NCBI RefSeq assembly: GCF_030812215.1 | Contig: NZ_JAUSSG010000001.1 | Location: 434,001-498,000 of the forward strand | Source of the DNA: Variovorax boronicumulans | GTDB lineage: Bacteria; Pseudomonadota; Gammaproteobacteria; Burkholderiales; Burkholderiaceae_C | Reading direction: 5' to 3' | DNA length: 64,000 bases | Part shown: positions 24,716 to 32,410 of the stretch, in pieces | Numbering within the stretch: position 1 is the stretch's first letter | How the letters are laid out: each line of letters begins with the position of its first letter | The notes under the pieces: model-generated | What the model was told of the DNA's origin: nothing | Seen by the model: only the letters and a program-made list of their open reading frames with translations | The model's database searches: none | Program-made: the position numbers and the translations under genes

Positions 24716-25672
24716 GTGACGCCCACCACGAACGCGCCCATCTTTCCAGCCCTCACGCGCGCCGGGTTCCTCCGGCTGGGCGCGGCACTCTGCGCGGGCG
24801 CCGCGCTCCCCTCCTTCGCCCAGCAGCAACCAGGCAGGCCCGCGATGCAAATGACCACCCGCCCCATTCCCTCCACGAAGGAAGCCCTGCCGGTCGTCGG
24901 CTGCGGCACCTGGATCGGCTTCGACCAGCGCCCCGGCACCGAGGAATACCAGCGCCTGCCCGGCGTGCTCGACGCGCTCTTCGCGGCCGGTGGCACGGTG
25001 ATCGACAGCTCGCCGATGTACGGCCGCTCCGAGGAAACCACCGGCGAACTGCTGGCCGCCGCGAAGCCGCGCACCAAGCCCTTTCTCGCCACCAAGGTCT
25101 GGACCTCGGGCCGCGAGGCCGGCATTGCGCAGATGGAGCAATCGTTCGCGCGGCTGCGCACCAAACAGATGGACCTGATGCAGGTGCACAACCTCGTCGA
25201 CTGGCGCACCCACCTCGCCACCCTGCGCGGCTGGAAGGAAAAAGGCCGTGTGCGCTACATCGGCATCACCCACTACACCGCCTCGGCCTACGACGAGGTC
25301 GAGGCCGTGCTGCGCGCCGAGAAGCTCGACTTTCTGCAGATCAATTACTCGCTCGATGCGCGCGATGCCGAACAGCGCCTGCTGCCGCTCGCGGCCGAAC
25401 GCGGCGTGGCGGTGATCGTCAACATGCCTTTCGGCGGTGGCGGCTTGCTGCGGCGCCTGCGCGACAAGCCGCTGCCCGCCTGGGCCGGCGAGATCGGCTG
25501 CACGAGCTGGGCGCAGGTGCTGCTGAAGTTCGTGCTGAGCCATCCGGCCGTGACCTGCACGATCCCCGGCACGAGCCGCGCGGAGCATATGGCCGACAAC
25601 GCCGCGGCTGGCGCCGGCACCTTCCCCGATGCCGCCTTCTGGCGCCGCGAAGCCGCCGCTATTCGAACTTGA
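24716..25672 (+). CDS. Aldo/keto reductase, exported form
   Basis: 318 residues with a GTG start. The N-terminus has a signal-like segment (TRAGFLRLGAALCAGAALPSFAQQ), unusual for this cytoplasmic family. The TIM-barrel active site shows Asp and Tyr in VIDSSPMYGRSEE, Lys in FLATKVWT and His in DLMQVHNLVD. The family reduces aldehydes and ketones with NADPH. Export would raise the question of a cofactor, so a membrane-anchored or mis-set start (ATG at 24845) is the alternative. It lies directly downstream of the LivK-type receptor and overlaps the convergent Bug gene by 14 bp. Confidence 0.8.
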   Translation: MTPTTNAPIFPALTRAGFLRLGAALCAGAALPSFAQQQPGRPAMQMTTRPIPSTKEALPVVGCGTWIGFDQRPGTEEYQRLPGVLDALFAAGGTVIDSSPMYGRSEETTGELLAAAKPRTKPFLATKVWTSGREAGIAQMEQSFARLRTKQMDLMQVHNLVDWRTHLATLRGWKEKGRVRYIGITHYTASAYDEVEAVLRAEKLDFLQINYSLDARDAEQRLLPLAAERGVAVIVNMPFGGGGLLRRLRDKPLPAWAGEIGCTSWAQVLLKFVLSHPAVTCTIPGTSRAEHMADNAAAGAGTFPDAAFWRREAAAIRT

Positions 25673-26621
25673 CGTTGTGCTCCCGCACCGTCGCGCCGAA
25701 GGCGTCGTACTGCGTGCGGAAGAACTCGGCGAACTTCGCGGGGCTCATGCCGTAGCCCTCGAAGCCCTGCTGCACCAGCTGCGCATGCACGTCGGGCCGC
25801 TTGAGCGTGTTCTGCAGCTCCAGCGAGAGCCTGTCGGTGATCTCTTTCGGCAGCCCCGGCGGCCCGAAGAAGCCGGCCCACGGCGTGATCGTGAGCTTGC
25901 CCAGCCCCAGCTCGCCGCCCGTGGGCACATCGGGCAGCAAGCCGCTGCGTTGCGGCAGCAGCGTGACCAGCGCGCGGATGCGGCCCTCCTTCACGAAGCC
26001 CGGCGCCAGCGTGCCGGTGGTGAACATCATGTGGATCTGCCCGCCCAGCAGGTCGGTCATGGCCTGCATGTCACCCTTGTAGCGCGCGTTGACCACCTTG
26101 CGGTCGCCGAGTAACTGCAGCATCGCGAGCTCCGAGGCGCTGTTGCTCGATGCCGAGTTGAGCGCCCCGGGCTTGGCCGCCACGAGCGCCAGCAGTTCGT
26201 TCACGCTTTTCACCGGCAAGCTCGATGGCACCACGAGGAACATCGAGAACTGCCCCGCCGAACTGATCGGCGTGAAGGCCTTGAACGGGTCGTAGGGCGA
26301 GGTCGGCCGCAGCGTGGGCGCGGCGACCATCGCGGTGTTGGTGCCCATCAGCAGCGTGTAGCCGTCGGGCTTGGCAGATGAAGTGGCCTGCGCCGCGAGC
26401 ACGCCGTCGGCGCCCGGGCGGTTCTCCACGATCACCTGCTGGCCGAGCTGTTTCGACAAGCCCTCCGCGATGATCCGTGTGAGCGAATCGGCGCCGCCGC
26501 CGGGCGCGAAGCCGACGATCAGCCGCAAGGGTTTGTTCGGATAAGCGTCGGCGCTCCAGGCCGCCGTGCCCGGCAGCATCGTCGTTGCAAGGGCCGCGAG
26601 GGCCAGGTCTCTGCGTCGCAT
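25659..26621 (-). CDS. Bug-family tripartite tricarboxylate transporter substrate-binding protein
   Basis: 320 residues. The signal peptide ends at about TAAWSADA, followed by YPNKPLRLIVGFAPGGGADSLTRI and VIVENRPGADGVLAA, the two standard Bug loops. It is the last gene of the aconitase X/IlvD/porin run, 23 bp after the porin stop, so it probably delivers the same substrate family across the periplasm. No TctAB partner is present here. Confidence 0.9.
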   Translation of the reverse strand: MRRRDLALAALATTMLPGTAAWSADAYPNKPLRLIVGFAPGGGADSLTRIIAEGLSKQLGQQVIVENRPGADGVLAAQATSSAKPDGYTLLMGTNTAMVAAPTLRPTSPYDPFKAFTPISSAGQFSMFLVVPSSLPVKSVNELLALVAAKPGALNSASSNSASELAMLQLLGDRKVVNARYKGDMQAMTDLLGGQIHMMFTTGTLAPGFVKEGRIRALVTLLPQRSGLLPDVPTGGELGLGKLTITPWAGFFGPPGLPKEITDRLSLELQNTLKRPDVHAQLVQQGFEGYGMSPAKFAEFFRTQYDAFGATVREHNVKFE

Positions 26622-26644
26622 GAAAGCCTCCTTGGTTCAGAAGA

Positions 26645-27772
26645 TCAGAAGAGGTGCCGCACGCCGAACTCCCACCCCGACGAGCGCATCCCGCCCGCGG
26701 GCGCCACGCCGCCGCTCACCACGTAGCGCGCCTGCCCGCTGTTCATCAGCCGGGCGTAGGTGCCGTAGAGCGCGGTGCGCTTGGAGAGGTTGTGCACGTA
26801 GCCGATGCCGAACTGGCGCGCGTCGTCGCGGTTGCGCGGCATGCCGTTGGCGTTGCGCAGGCTTTCGTCGCTGCGGTCGTCCAGGTAGGCGTAGCTCACG
26901 CGGATGCGCCCGACCTCGAAGGCCGGGATGTGCGCGCCGATCTCGGCGGTGTTCTTGCGCACCGTGCCGCCCGCGAGCTTCACCGTCACCTTGTTGTAGA
27001 GCGCGAAGAACTTCGCGAAGCCCGCGTCCCAGGTGCCGCCGATGTTGGCGTGCGTGTAGTTGCCGATGGCGGAGGTGGCGTTGAAGTGCGAGCGCGTCAC
27101 CGCCGCCGCGATGTCGAACGCACCCGAGGCGAAGCCGAATCGCGCGCCGCCGAAGTTGCCGTCGTCGCGGTTCGGCGCGGTGGAGTCGTTTTCGCCGGTG
27201 CCGATCATCGCCATGCCGTAGAAGCCGCCCAGCTTGGCCGGCAGCCAGTAGCTCACCGTGTTGCTGCCGGTGATGGCGGTGGGCAGCGGCCCGGTGCCCG
27301 CGCCCGCGAAAGTGAGGTTGCCCGCGCGCGCCACGCCGTTGGCGTTGAAGGGGTCGAAGTAGATGCTGTTGTAGTGCGTCGGAATGAAGTCGTGGCCCAG
27401 CCGCACCTCGCCCAGCGAATCGTGCGAAAGGCTCACGAAGGACATGCGGTCGAAGCTGATCGGCCCCGCCGTGCCCGCGCCGCTCGTCTGGTTGTTGCTG
27501 TTGCTCGGCCGGCCGGTGCCGAGGTCCGGGTTCAGGCTGCCTTCGAGCCAGAACCCTGCGCGCAGGCCCCCGCCCAGGTCTTCGGTGCCGCGAAAGCCGA
27601 TGCGGCTGGTCGAGAGCCCGCCGTTCGACAGCGCCTTGACCGAGCCGCCGCCCTCGCCTTTCGTGTACTGGACGCCCAGGTCCACCACGCCGAACAGCGT
27701 GACGCTGGATTGCGCATTTGCCGCGCCGCTGCTCGCTAGGCCGATGGCCGACCACATCAAAAGTCTCTTCAT
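26645..27772 (-). CDS. Outer-membrane porin, Burkholderiales OmpC-like family
   Basis: 375 residues. The signal peptide ends GAANAQS. The mature start SSVTLFGVVDLGVQYTKGEG is diagnostic of this porin family, a 16-strand trimeric barrel. Other hallmarks are SRIGFRGTEDLGGGLRAGFWLEG and the C-terminal strand ending in Phe (GWEFGVRHLF), needed for Bam-dependent insertion. It is encoded between the IlvD/Edd dehydratase and a Bug receptor and is likely the outer-membrane entry for their substrate. Confidence 0.93.
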   Translation of the reverse strand: MKRLLMWSAIGLASSGAANAQSSVTLFGVVDLGVQYTKGEGGGSVKALSNGGLSTSRIGFRGTEDLGGGLRAGFWLEGSLNPDLGTGRPSNSNNQTSGAGTAGPISFDRMSFVSLSHDSLGEVRLGHDFIPTHYNSIYFDPFNANGVARAGNLTFAGAGTGPLPTAITGSNTVSYWLPAKLGGFYGMAMIGTGENDSTAPNRDDGNFGGARFGFASGAFDIAAAVTRSHFNATSAIGNYTHANIGGTWDAGFAKFFALYNKVTVKLAGGTVRKNTAEIGAHIPAFEVGRIRVSYAYLDDRSDESLRNANGMPRNRDDARQFGIGYVHNLSKRTALYGTYARLMNSGQARYVVSGGVAPAGGMRSSGWEFGVRHLF

Positions 27773-27811
27773 GGTTTCTTGTCTCCTGCTCTTTTCTTGG
27801 TTGAAAACTCT

Positions 27812-27833
27812 GGAATCACTCGGGAATCACTCG
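27812..27833. repeat. Tandem 11-bp direct repeat GGAATCACTCG x2
   Basis: Two exact copies back to back in the 140-bp gap between the dehydratase stop and the porin start. Such direct repeats often mark a regulator or an RNA-processing site. The gap could hold a separate porin promoter within the operon. No terminator is seen in it. Confidence 0.5.
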
Positions 27834-27910
27834 GGGATGGCGCGCAGGGCTGCGCCACCGGGTGCGCACGAGGGTGCGCGCCGGTTGGCGAAGGCCGGGG
27901 TGAAAAAGGC

Positions 27911-29611
27911 CTAGCTGGCGGGCTGTGGGCGCTCCGTGCGAACGAGCACGGCGCCCTTGGACAGCGGACTCACGTTGCGCCGGTACTGCTGCAGCCAGCC
28001 GGTGTCGAAGGCCGGCGGCGGCGCCTGCCAGTCGGCGCGGCGGGCGGCGAGTTCGGCGTCGGTCAATGCGATGTCGAGACGGCGTGCGTCCAGGTCGATG
28101 GTGATCACATCGCCGTCGCGCACCAGACCGAGCGGACCGCCCAGTGCCGCCTCTGGCGACACCTCGGCCACCACGAGCCCCTTGCAGACCAGGCCCGAGA
28201 GATGCCCGTCGGTCAGCAGCGCGACCTGGTCGCCCAGCCCCGCCCCATCGACCGCGAAGACCACGCGCGATGCGCCGCCGCCCATGGCCGGCCCGCCGCA
28301 CGCGCCGGCGCCGCGCATCACGACCACCTGGCCGGGAACGATCTCGTTACTCTTGATCGCGGCGATGGCGGCATCCGAGGTCCAGAAGCACACGGCCGGC
28401 CCGGTGAAGCGCCGCACCTTGCGCTCGGCGATGCCGGTCTTGATGAGGCCCGACTCGGGCGCGAGGTTGCCGCGCAGGAGCACGATGGCCGGCAGCGGTG
28501 CGACCGGGCGGTCGATGGGGCGGATCACCTCGGCGTCCATCACTTCGGCGTGGCGCAGGTTGTCGGCGACCGTGCCGCCGGTCACCGTGAGCGCGCCCGT
28601 GTCGAGCAAGGGCGCGAGCTGCTTCATCAACGCACGGCAACCGCCCGCCGCCTCGAAGGCCTCGATCGAATGCTCGCCGATGGGCCGCACGCCGGCCAGT
28701 ACCGGCGTCGTCGGGCCCAGGCTTTCGAAGAGGCCGTACACATCGACGCCGCACTCGCCTTCGGTCGATATCGCCTGCAGGTGCTTGGCCGTGTTGAGCG
28801 AGCCGCCGACGGAGAGCACCGCGCGCACCGCGTTGGCGAAGGCGCCGGCCGAGAGGATGTCGCGCGGCTTCAGGTCGTCCAGCACCATCTGCACGATGCG
28901 CGTGCCGGCCGCTCGCACGTCGTCCATCATCTTCGGGCTCAGCGCGGCGACCGGCGCGCTGCCGGGCAAGGCCATGCCGAGCGCCTCGCACACGATGTGC
29001 ATCGAGTTGGCCGTGCCCAGGCCCGAGCACACGCCCGGCCCGCGGATCGCCTCGCGGCTCATGCCCACGAGTTCTTCCACGGGCAGATGGCCGGTGACCG
29101 CATGCATCGCGCCGATGAACACCTCCTCGATGTCCATGTGCTTGCCGCGGTACTCGCCGCTGGGTTGGTAGCCGCACGGCACGAGCAATGTCGGGATGTT
29201 GAGCCGCGCGGCCGCCATGAGCTGCCCCGGCACGGTCTTGTCGCACGAGGTGAGGCAGACCATGCCGTCGAGCTGCGCGCCTTCGACCGCGACTTCGATG
29301 TCGTTGGTCACCAGGTCGCGCGCGCCGAGCATGTAGGCGCCGCGCGCACCCGCGCCGGTGATGAAGTCGCTGGGCGCCGCGGTGCGGATCTCGAACGGAA
29401 CGCCGCCCGCCGCGCGGATCGCGGTCTTGATTTCCGCTGCCACCTTGTCCAGGTGGCTGAAGCACGCGGCCAGCTCCGAGGAGCTGTTGACGATGGCGAT
29501 CTTGGGCTTCTCGCAATCCTCTTCGGGAATGCCGAGCGCGCGCCAGTGCGCATTGCGCACCGACCAGAGGTAGGAGCCGCGCGGGAAGTTGCTGCGCAGG
29601 GGGCGGGTCAT
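27911..29611 (-). CDS. IlvD/Edd-family dehydratase
   Basis: 566 residues. The Fe-S ligand motifs are present as SCDKTVPGQL and GVCSGLGTANS, with further family signatures HAVTGHLPVEELVGMS and DGHLSGLVCKGLVV. The family removes water from dihydroxy acids and sugar acids. It lies after the aconitase X genes with an ATGA overlap, so it may take a later or parallel step in degrading a hydroxylated acid. The N-terminus MTRPLRSNFPRGSYLWSVRN is the natural start; the longer frame upstream belongs to the overlapping gene. The substrate cannot be told from the sequence. Confidence 0.85.
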   Translation of the reverse strand: MTRPLRSNFPRGSYLWSVRNAHWRALGIPEEDCEKPKIAIVNSSSELAACFSHLDKVAAEIKTAIRAAGGVPFEIRTAAPSDFITGAGARGAYMLGARDLVTNDIEVAVEGAQLDGMVCLTSCDKTVPGQLMAAARLNIPTLLVPCGYQPSGEYRGKHMDIEEVFIGAMHAVTGHLPVEELVGMSREAIRGPGVCSGLGTANSMHIVCEALGMALPGSAPVAALSPKMMDDVRAAGTRIVQMVLDDLKPRDILSAGAFANAVRAVLSVGGSLNTAKHLQAISTEGECGVDVYGLFESLGPTTPVLAGVRPIGEHSIEAFEAAGGCRALMKQLAPLLDTGALTVTGGTVADNLRHAEVMDAEVIRPIDRPVAPLPAIVLLRGNLAPESGLIKTGIAERKVRRFTGPAVCFWTSDAAIAAIKSNEIVPGQVVVMRGAGACGGPAMGGGASRVVFAVDGAGLGDQVALLTDGHLSGLVCKGLVVAEVSPEAALGGPLGLVRDGDVITIDLDARRLDIALTDAELAARRADWQAPPPAFDTGWLQQYRRNVSPLSKGAVLVRTERPQPAS

Positions 29612-30072
29612 GGGCGGTCTCCGGTCTTGTGGTTGTTCTTCTTGGTGATCTCGATCACGCCGCGGTCGGCGTCCACCCGCACCCAGTCGCCGGTCTCGAT
29701 GCATGCGAGCGGATCGCGCTCGAAGTCGGTCATCGAGGGCGAGTGGGTCACCACAGCGCCGAGCGCCATCTTGGTCGTCATCTCGTTGAACAGGAACGCC
29801 GCGGGCGCGGAGTTCATGAGCCGCGTCATGTGGAACATCGCGGACCAGCCCGACGAGCCCTTGGCGCCCGGAAACACCAGCACCTTGCCCGCGAAGCTCT
29901 GGCCGCGCAGTTCGTGCCGCGTCTCGATGACGGTGCCGGTGCGCGGGTCGATGCCGCCCCAGCCCGAGATGCGGTCGTGCGTGACCAGCGCCTCGCCTTC
30001 GGCCACGCCGCCGACCACCTTGCGGCCGCGGATCACGATGGTCTTCTCTTCGGTCATGACGGTGGCGCTCAT
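29608..30072 (-). CDS. Aconitase X small (swivel-domain) subunit, DUF126
   Basis: 154 residues, a stand-alone aconitase swivel domain (IVIRGRKVVGGVAEGEALVTHDRISGWGGIDPRTGTV). The serine-bearing loop FPGAKGSSGWSAMFHMT is typical of this subunit. It pairs with the large subunit encoded just upstream to form type II aconitase X. Bacterial members of this class are known as cis-3-hydroxy-L-proline dehydratases, and archaeal ones as phosphomevalonate dehydratase. The start at 30072 overlaps the mini-ORF stop; the end overlaps the IlvD/Edd start (ATGA). Confidence 0.9.
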   Translation of the reverse strand: MSATVMTEEKTIVIRGRKVVGGVAEGEALVTHDRISGWGGIDPRTGTVIETRHELRGQSFAGKVLVFPGAKGSSGWSAMFHMTRLMNSAPAAFLFNEMTTKMALGAVVTHSPSMTDFERDPLACIETGDWVRVDADRGVIEITKKNNHKTGDRP

Positions 30073-30137
30073 TGGAATACCTCCGTGCTCCGCACTGCGG
30101 TGCGAGCTTGCTTGGGGCGGCCCGGCGCGGCGCTCAT
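30069..30137 (-). CDS. 22-aa mini-ORF / repeated translational-coupling element, copy 2
   Basis: The same 69-nt frame as at 6823-6891, with three substitutions: one synonymous, one Ile to Val and one Cys to Phe, so 20 of 22 residues are identical. The ATG overlaps the aconitase X large-subunit stop and the TGA overlaps the small-subunit start. The GGAG for the next gene is inside the element. That a non-homologous operon carries the same double-overlap arrangement argues for an inserted, reusable linker rather than common descent of the genes. Confidence 0.5.
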   Translation of the reverse strand: MSAAPGRPKQARTAVRSTEVFQ

Positions 30138-31429
30138 GCGTAGCCCCCGTTCCAGCGACCGGTGCAGGCCGCATCGACGCATTCGGCCGTGCTGCCGAAC
30201 CACGCCTGCACGCCGAGGATGGCGGGCAGGTAGTGCGCCTGCTTGGCGGAATCGAGCGCCACCGTCTTCGTGCCCTTGGGCACGGCGCGGCTCATGGCCG
30301 AGCAGCTGTCGGTCATGAGGATGCCGCCCGCGTCTTCGATGATCTTGGTGTAGCCGTTGCGGTCAGCCAGCGACTTGATGGCGCGCGGCGTGAAGATCCA
30401 CAGCTCGCAATCGGGGTGTACCTTGCGCCCTTCGATAAGCTGCGCGGCCTCCCAGATCTGCTCGATGGTGTAGTGCGGGCAGCCGAGCATCACGTACTGA
30501 ACTTCGCTGTCCTTGCCGGTGACGTTGATCTTCTCGTAGGTGGCGCGGCGCTCGGCTTCGCCGTAGCGCAGCACCTCGATGGGCGCCTTGCCGCCGAGCG
30601 CCTGTTCCAGCGTCAGCGCCTCGGGCGTGACGCCGGCGATGTGGTACATCTCCACGCCGCCCGAGGACGAGGCGGCTGCGCCAAAGTGCTTGAGCCGCGG
30701 CAGATTCGGCACGCGGCCGATGCCGCGTTGGCTGTACACCACCGGCACGCGCTCCTGCACGTGCTCGCCGATGTAGTAGCCGAGCAGGCCCCAGTCCTGC
30801 ACCGACTCGACCTCGATGTCGAGCTCGACCACATGCGTCGCGCGGCGGTTCTCTTCGAGGTGGTAGCCCCAGTACGGAATGCGCCCGGTGAGCATCGCCG
30901 CGCCCGTGCTCTCGCGGCCCTCGGTGTTGGTGCGCGCGCCGAGCACCGAGTTGCAATACACCACCGCCGACGATTCCATCCACGCGCAGTGCTCGCCGCG
31001 CGTCGGGATGTTTCCCACCTGGTAGGGCGTGCAGGTGTTCATGATCTGCGCGCCGAGGCCGGCCGCATGGCGCTCGCTCTTGTTGTAGAACTGGACGATC
31101 TCCTCGCTCACGCCCATGCGCTCGGGCTGGCCGGGGTCGAAGCCCAGCTGCAGGTGGCTGGTGAAGACCTTGAACTTCGGGATCTCGACCGTCTCCTGGC
31201 TGTCGAGGCTGAATTCGGAGAACACCGCGTCCATGCCGCCGCCTTTGGCGAGCGCGAAGTCGCGCTGGAAGGGCGTGGTCGAGGTGATGGTGGCGCAGAC
31301 GTTGCGCGTCTCGACCAGTCGTTCGGCGCCGAGGGCTTCGCCGTAGCGCATCAAGAGGTCCATCGCCTTCTGCACGGCCGGTCCGTCGCGGCCGTCGTAC
31401 ATGGCTTTTTCTTCGTTGCTCAGGTGCAT
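30134..31429 (-). CDS. Aconitase X catalytic (large) subunit, DUF521
   Basis: 431 residues. The family core is clear: NTCTPYQVGNIPTRGEH followed by AWMESSAVVYCNSVLGART, then YHLEENRRATHVVEL, and near the C-terminus DSCSAMSRAVPKGTKTVA. These cysteines bind the Fe-S cluster. With the small subunit it should dehydrate a hydroxy acid, with cis-3-hydroxy-L-proline the best known bacterial substrate. GGAG precedes the ATG by 9 nt. It is the first enzyme gene after the IclR regulator, 53 bp downstream on the same strand. No ketimine reductase or other hydroxyproline gene is in view, so the substrate stays open. Confidence 0.9.
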   Translation of the reverse strand: MHLSNEEKAMYDGRDGPAVQKAMDLLMRYGEALGAERLVETRNVCATITSTTPFQRDFALAKGGGMDAVFSEFSLDSQETVEIPKFKVFTSHLQLGFDPGQPERMGVSEEIVQFYNKSERHAAGLGAQIMNTCTPYQVGNIPTRGEHCAWMESSAVVYCNSVLGARTNTEGRESTGAAMLTGRIPYWGYHLEENRRATHVVELDIEVESVQDWGLLGYYIGEHVQERVPVVYSQRGIGRVPNLPRLKHFGAAASSSGGVEMYHIAGVTPEALTLEQALGGKAPIEVLRYGEAERRATYEKINVTGKDSEVQYVMLGCPHYTIEQIWEAAQLIEGRKVHPDCELWIFTPRAIKSLADRNGYTKIIEDAGGILMTDSCSAMSRAVPKGTKTVALDSAKQAHYLPAILGVQAWFGSTAECVDAACTGRWNGGYA

Positions 31430-31473
31430 GACCTGTGTCTCCGTTCTTCTATGTCGTGGGGGATCGAACCCCG

Positions 31474-31492
31474 GCCGGGTTGCTAACCCGGC
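31474..31492. other. Perfect 8-bp inverted repeat spanning the IclR stop codon
   Basis: GCCGGGTT and AACCCGGC flank a 3-nt GCT centre; the IclR stop codon lies in the centre and right arm. On the minus strand an RNA hairpin would form at the end of the IclR message, just before the aconitase X gene. No T-run follows, so it may be a weak terminator, an mRNA stabiliser or an operator. Confidence 0.4.
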
Positions 31493-32328
31493 AAGGGCGT
31501 GGGCACATGCCCGCCGATGTCGCGCGCAATGGTGAGCGCGATGTCGTGCAGGCGCGGTGCGAGTTCGTTGCGCAATCTGTCTTCGGTGAACACGAAGGCG
31601 GCACCGCCGCCGTTGAGCGCCATCACCTCGCCGTCGGGGCCGATGAGCGGCACCGACACCGAGTTGATCTCGCGGTGGAATTCGCCGAGCGAGAGGCAGT
31701 AGCCCAGCCGCTTGGCTTCGCCGATGGCGCGCGTCATGGGCGCGGCGATGCCGTCCCATTCGGGGCCGCGCAGGAGGCGCATCGAATCGACCAGCTGGTT
31801 GCGCTGCACATCGGGCAGCGCCGAGAGGTACGCGCGGCCGAGCGCCGAGTTCGGCAGCGGTGCGCGCGAACCCACGTCCAGCCGCGCCGAGAGCATCGAC
31901 GAACGCGGGCGGCAGGCCTCGATCAGCACCATCTCCATGCCATCGCGCACCGCGAGGTAGACGGAGGCGCCCACCTCTTCGGCCATCGCCTGCATGCTGG
32001 GCCGCGCGGCGGCGCGCACATCGAGGCTGCCGAGGAACACGCGCGAGAGCGACACCACGCCCGGCCCGAGCATGAAGCGGTCGGGCGCCTGCGCGGGCTT
32101 GAGCATGCCCAGCGAGAGCAGCGTGGCGACCAGCCGGTTGACGGTGGGGCGCGGAATGCCGGTGATGCGCGCCACGTCGGCATGGCCGAGCACCGGGCGG
32201 TCTTCGCTGAAGCAGCGCAGCACCGAGATGCCGCGCTCCAGCGCGCTCACGGTGTCGGAGCGCTCGCCGCGCGCATCTGCGCTCGCGTCGGCCGAGGAAA
32301 GAGAGCTGTCGTTTTTGTCGTTGGACAT
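31483..32328 (-). CDS. IclR-family transcriptional regulator
   Basis: 281 residues. A winged helix at about 40-100 (SALERGISVLRCFSEDRPVLGHADVARITGIPRPTVNRLVATL) is followed by the IclR effector domain (LIEACRPRSSM, then LGRAYLSALP, then ALNGGGAAFVF). It sits between the flavoprotein gene and the aconitase X operon on the same strand and probably regulates both, plus the divergent receptor pair at 34 kb. The start at 32328 gives a Ser/Asp-rich 30-residue leader; an ATG at 32400, 11 bp from the upstream stop, would lengthen it by 24 residues. Confidence 0.9.
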   Translation of the reverse strand: MSNDKNDSSLSSADASADARGERSDTVSALERGISVLRCFSEDRPVLGHADVARITGIPRPTVNRLVATLLSLGMLKPAQAPDRFMLGPGVVSLSRVFLGSLDVRAAARPSMQAMAEEVGASVYLAVRDGMEMVLIEACRPRSSMLSARLDVGSRAPLPNSALGRAYLSALPDVQRNQLVDSMRLLRGPEWDGIAAPMTRAIGEAKRLGYCLSLGEFHREINSVSVPLIGPDGEVMALNGGGAAFVFTEDRLRNELAPRLHDIALTIARDIGGHVPTPLPG

Positions 32329-32410
32329 GGAGGGACCCTTTGAACGCTTTGCAAGACTCTGCAATGTAGAGGCTCGCGAAGGCGGATCGAACGGGTTCAT
32401 GCGAAGGTTC

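Noticed and set aside
27779..31486. A single open frame of about 1235 codons on the plus strand
   Set aside because: It runs antisense through the dehydratase and aconitase X genes. Its composition is His/Arg/Ala-rich with no domain, typical of shadow frames in high-GC DNA.
31461..31492. tRNA-like sequence: GGTTCGATCC (T-arm-like) beside a hairpin with an anticodon-like loop at the IclR stop
   Set aside because: There is no acceptor stem, D-arm or proper variable loop, the spacing between arms is wrong, and most of it is the IclR coding end. Probably chance in GC-rich DNA.
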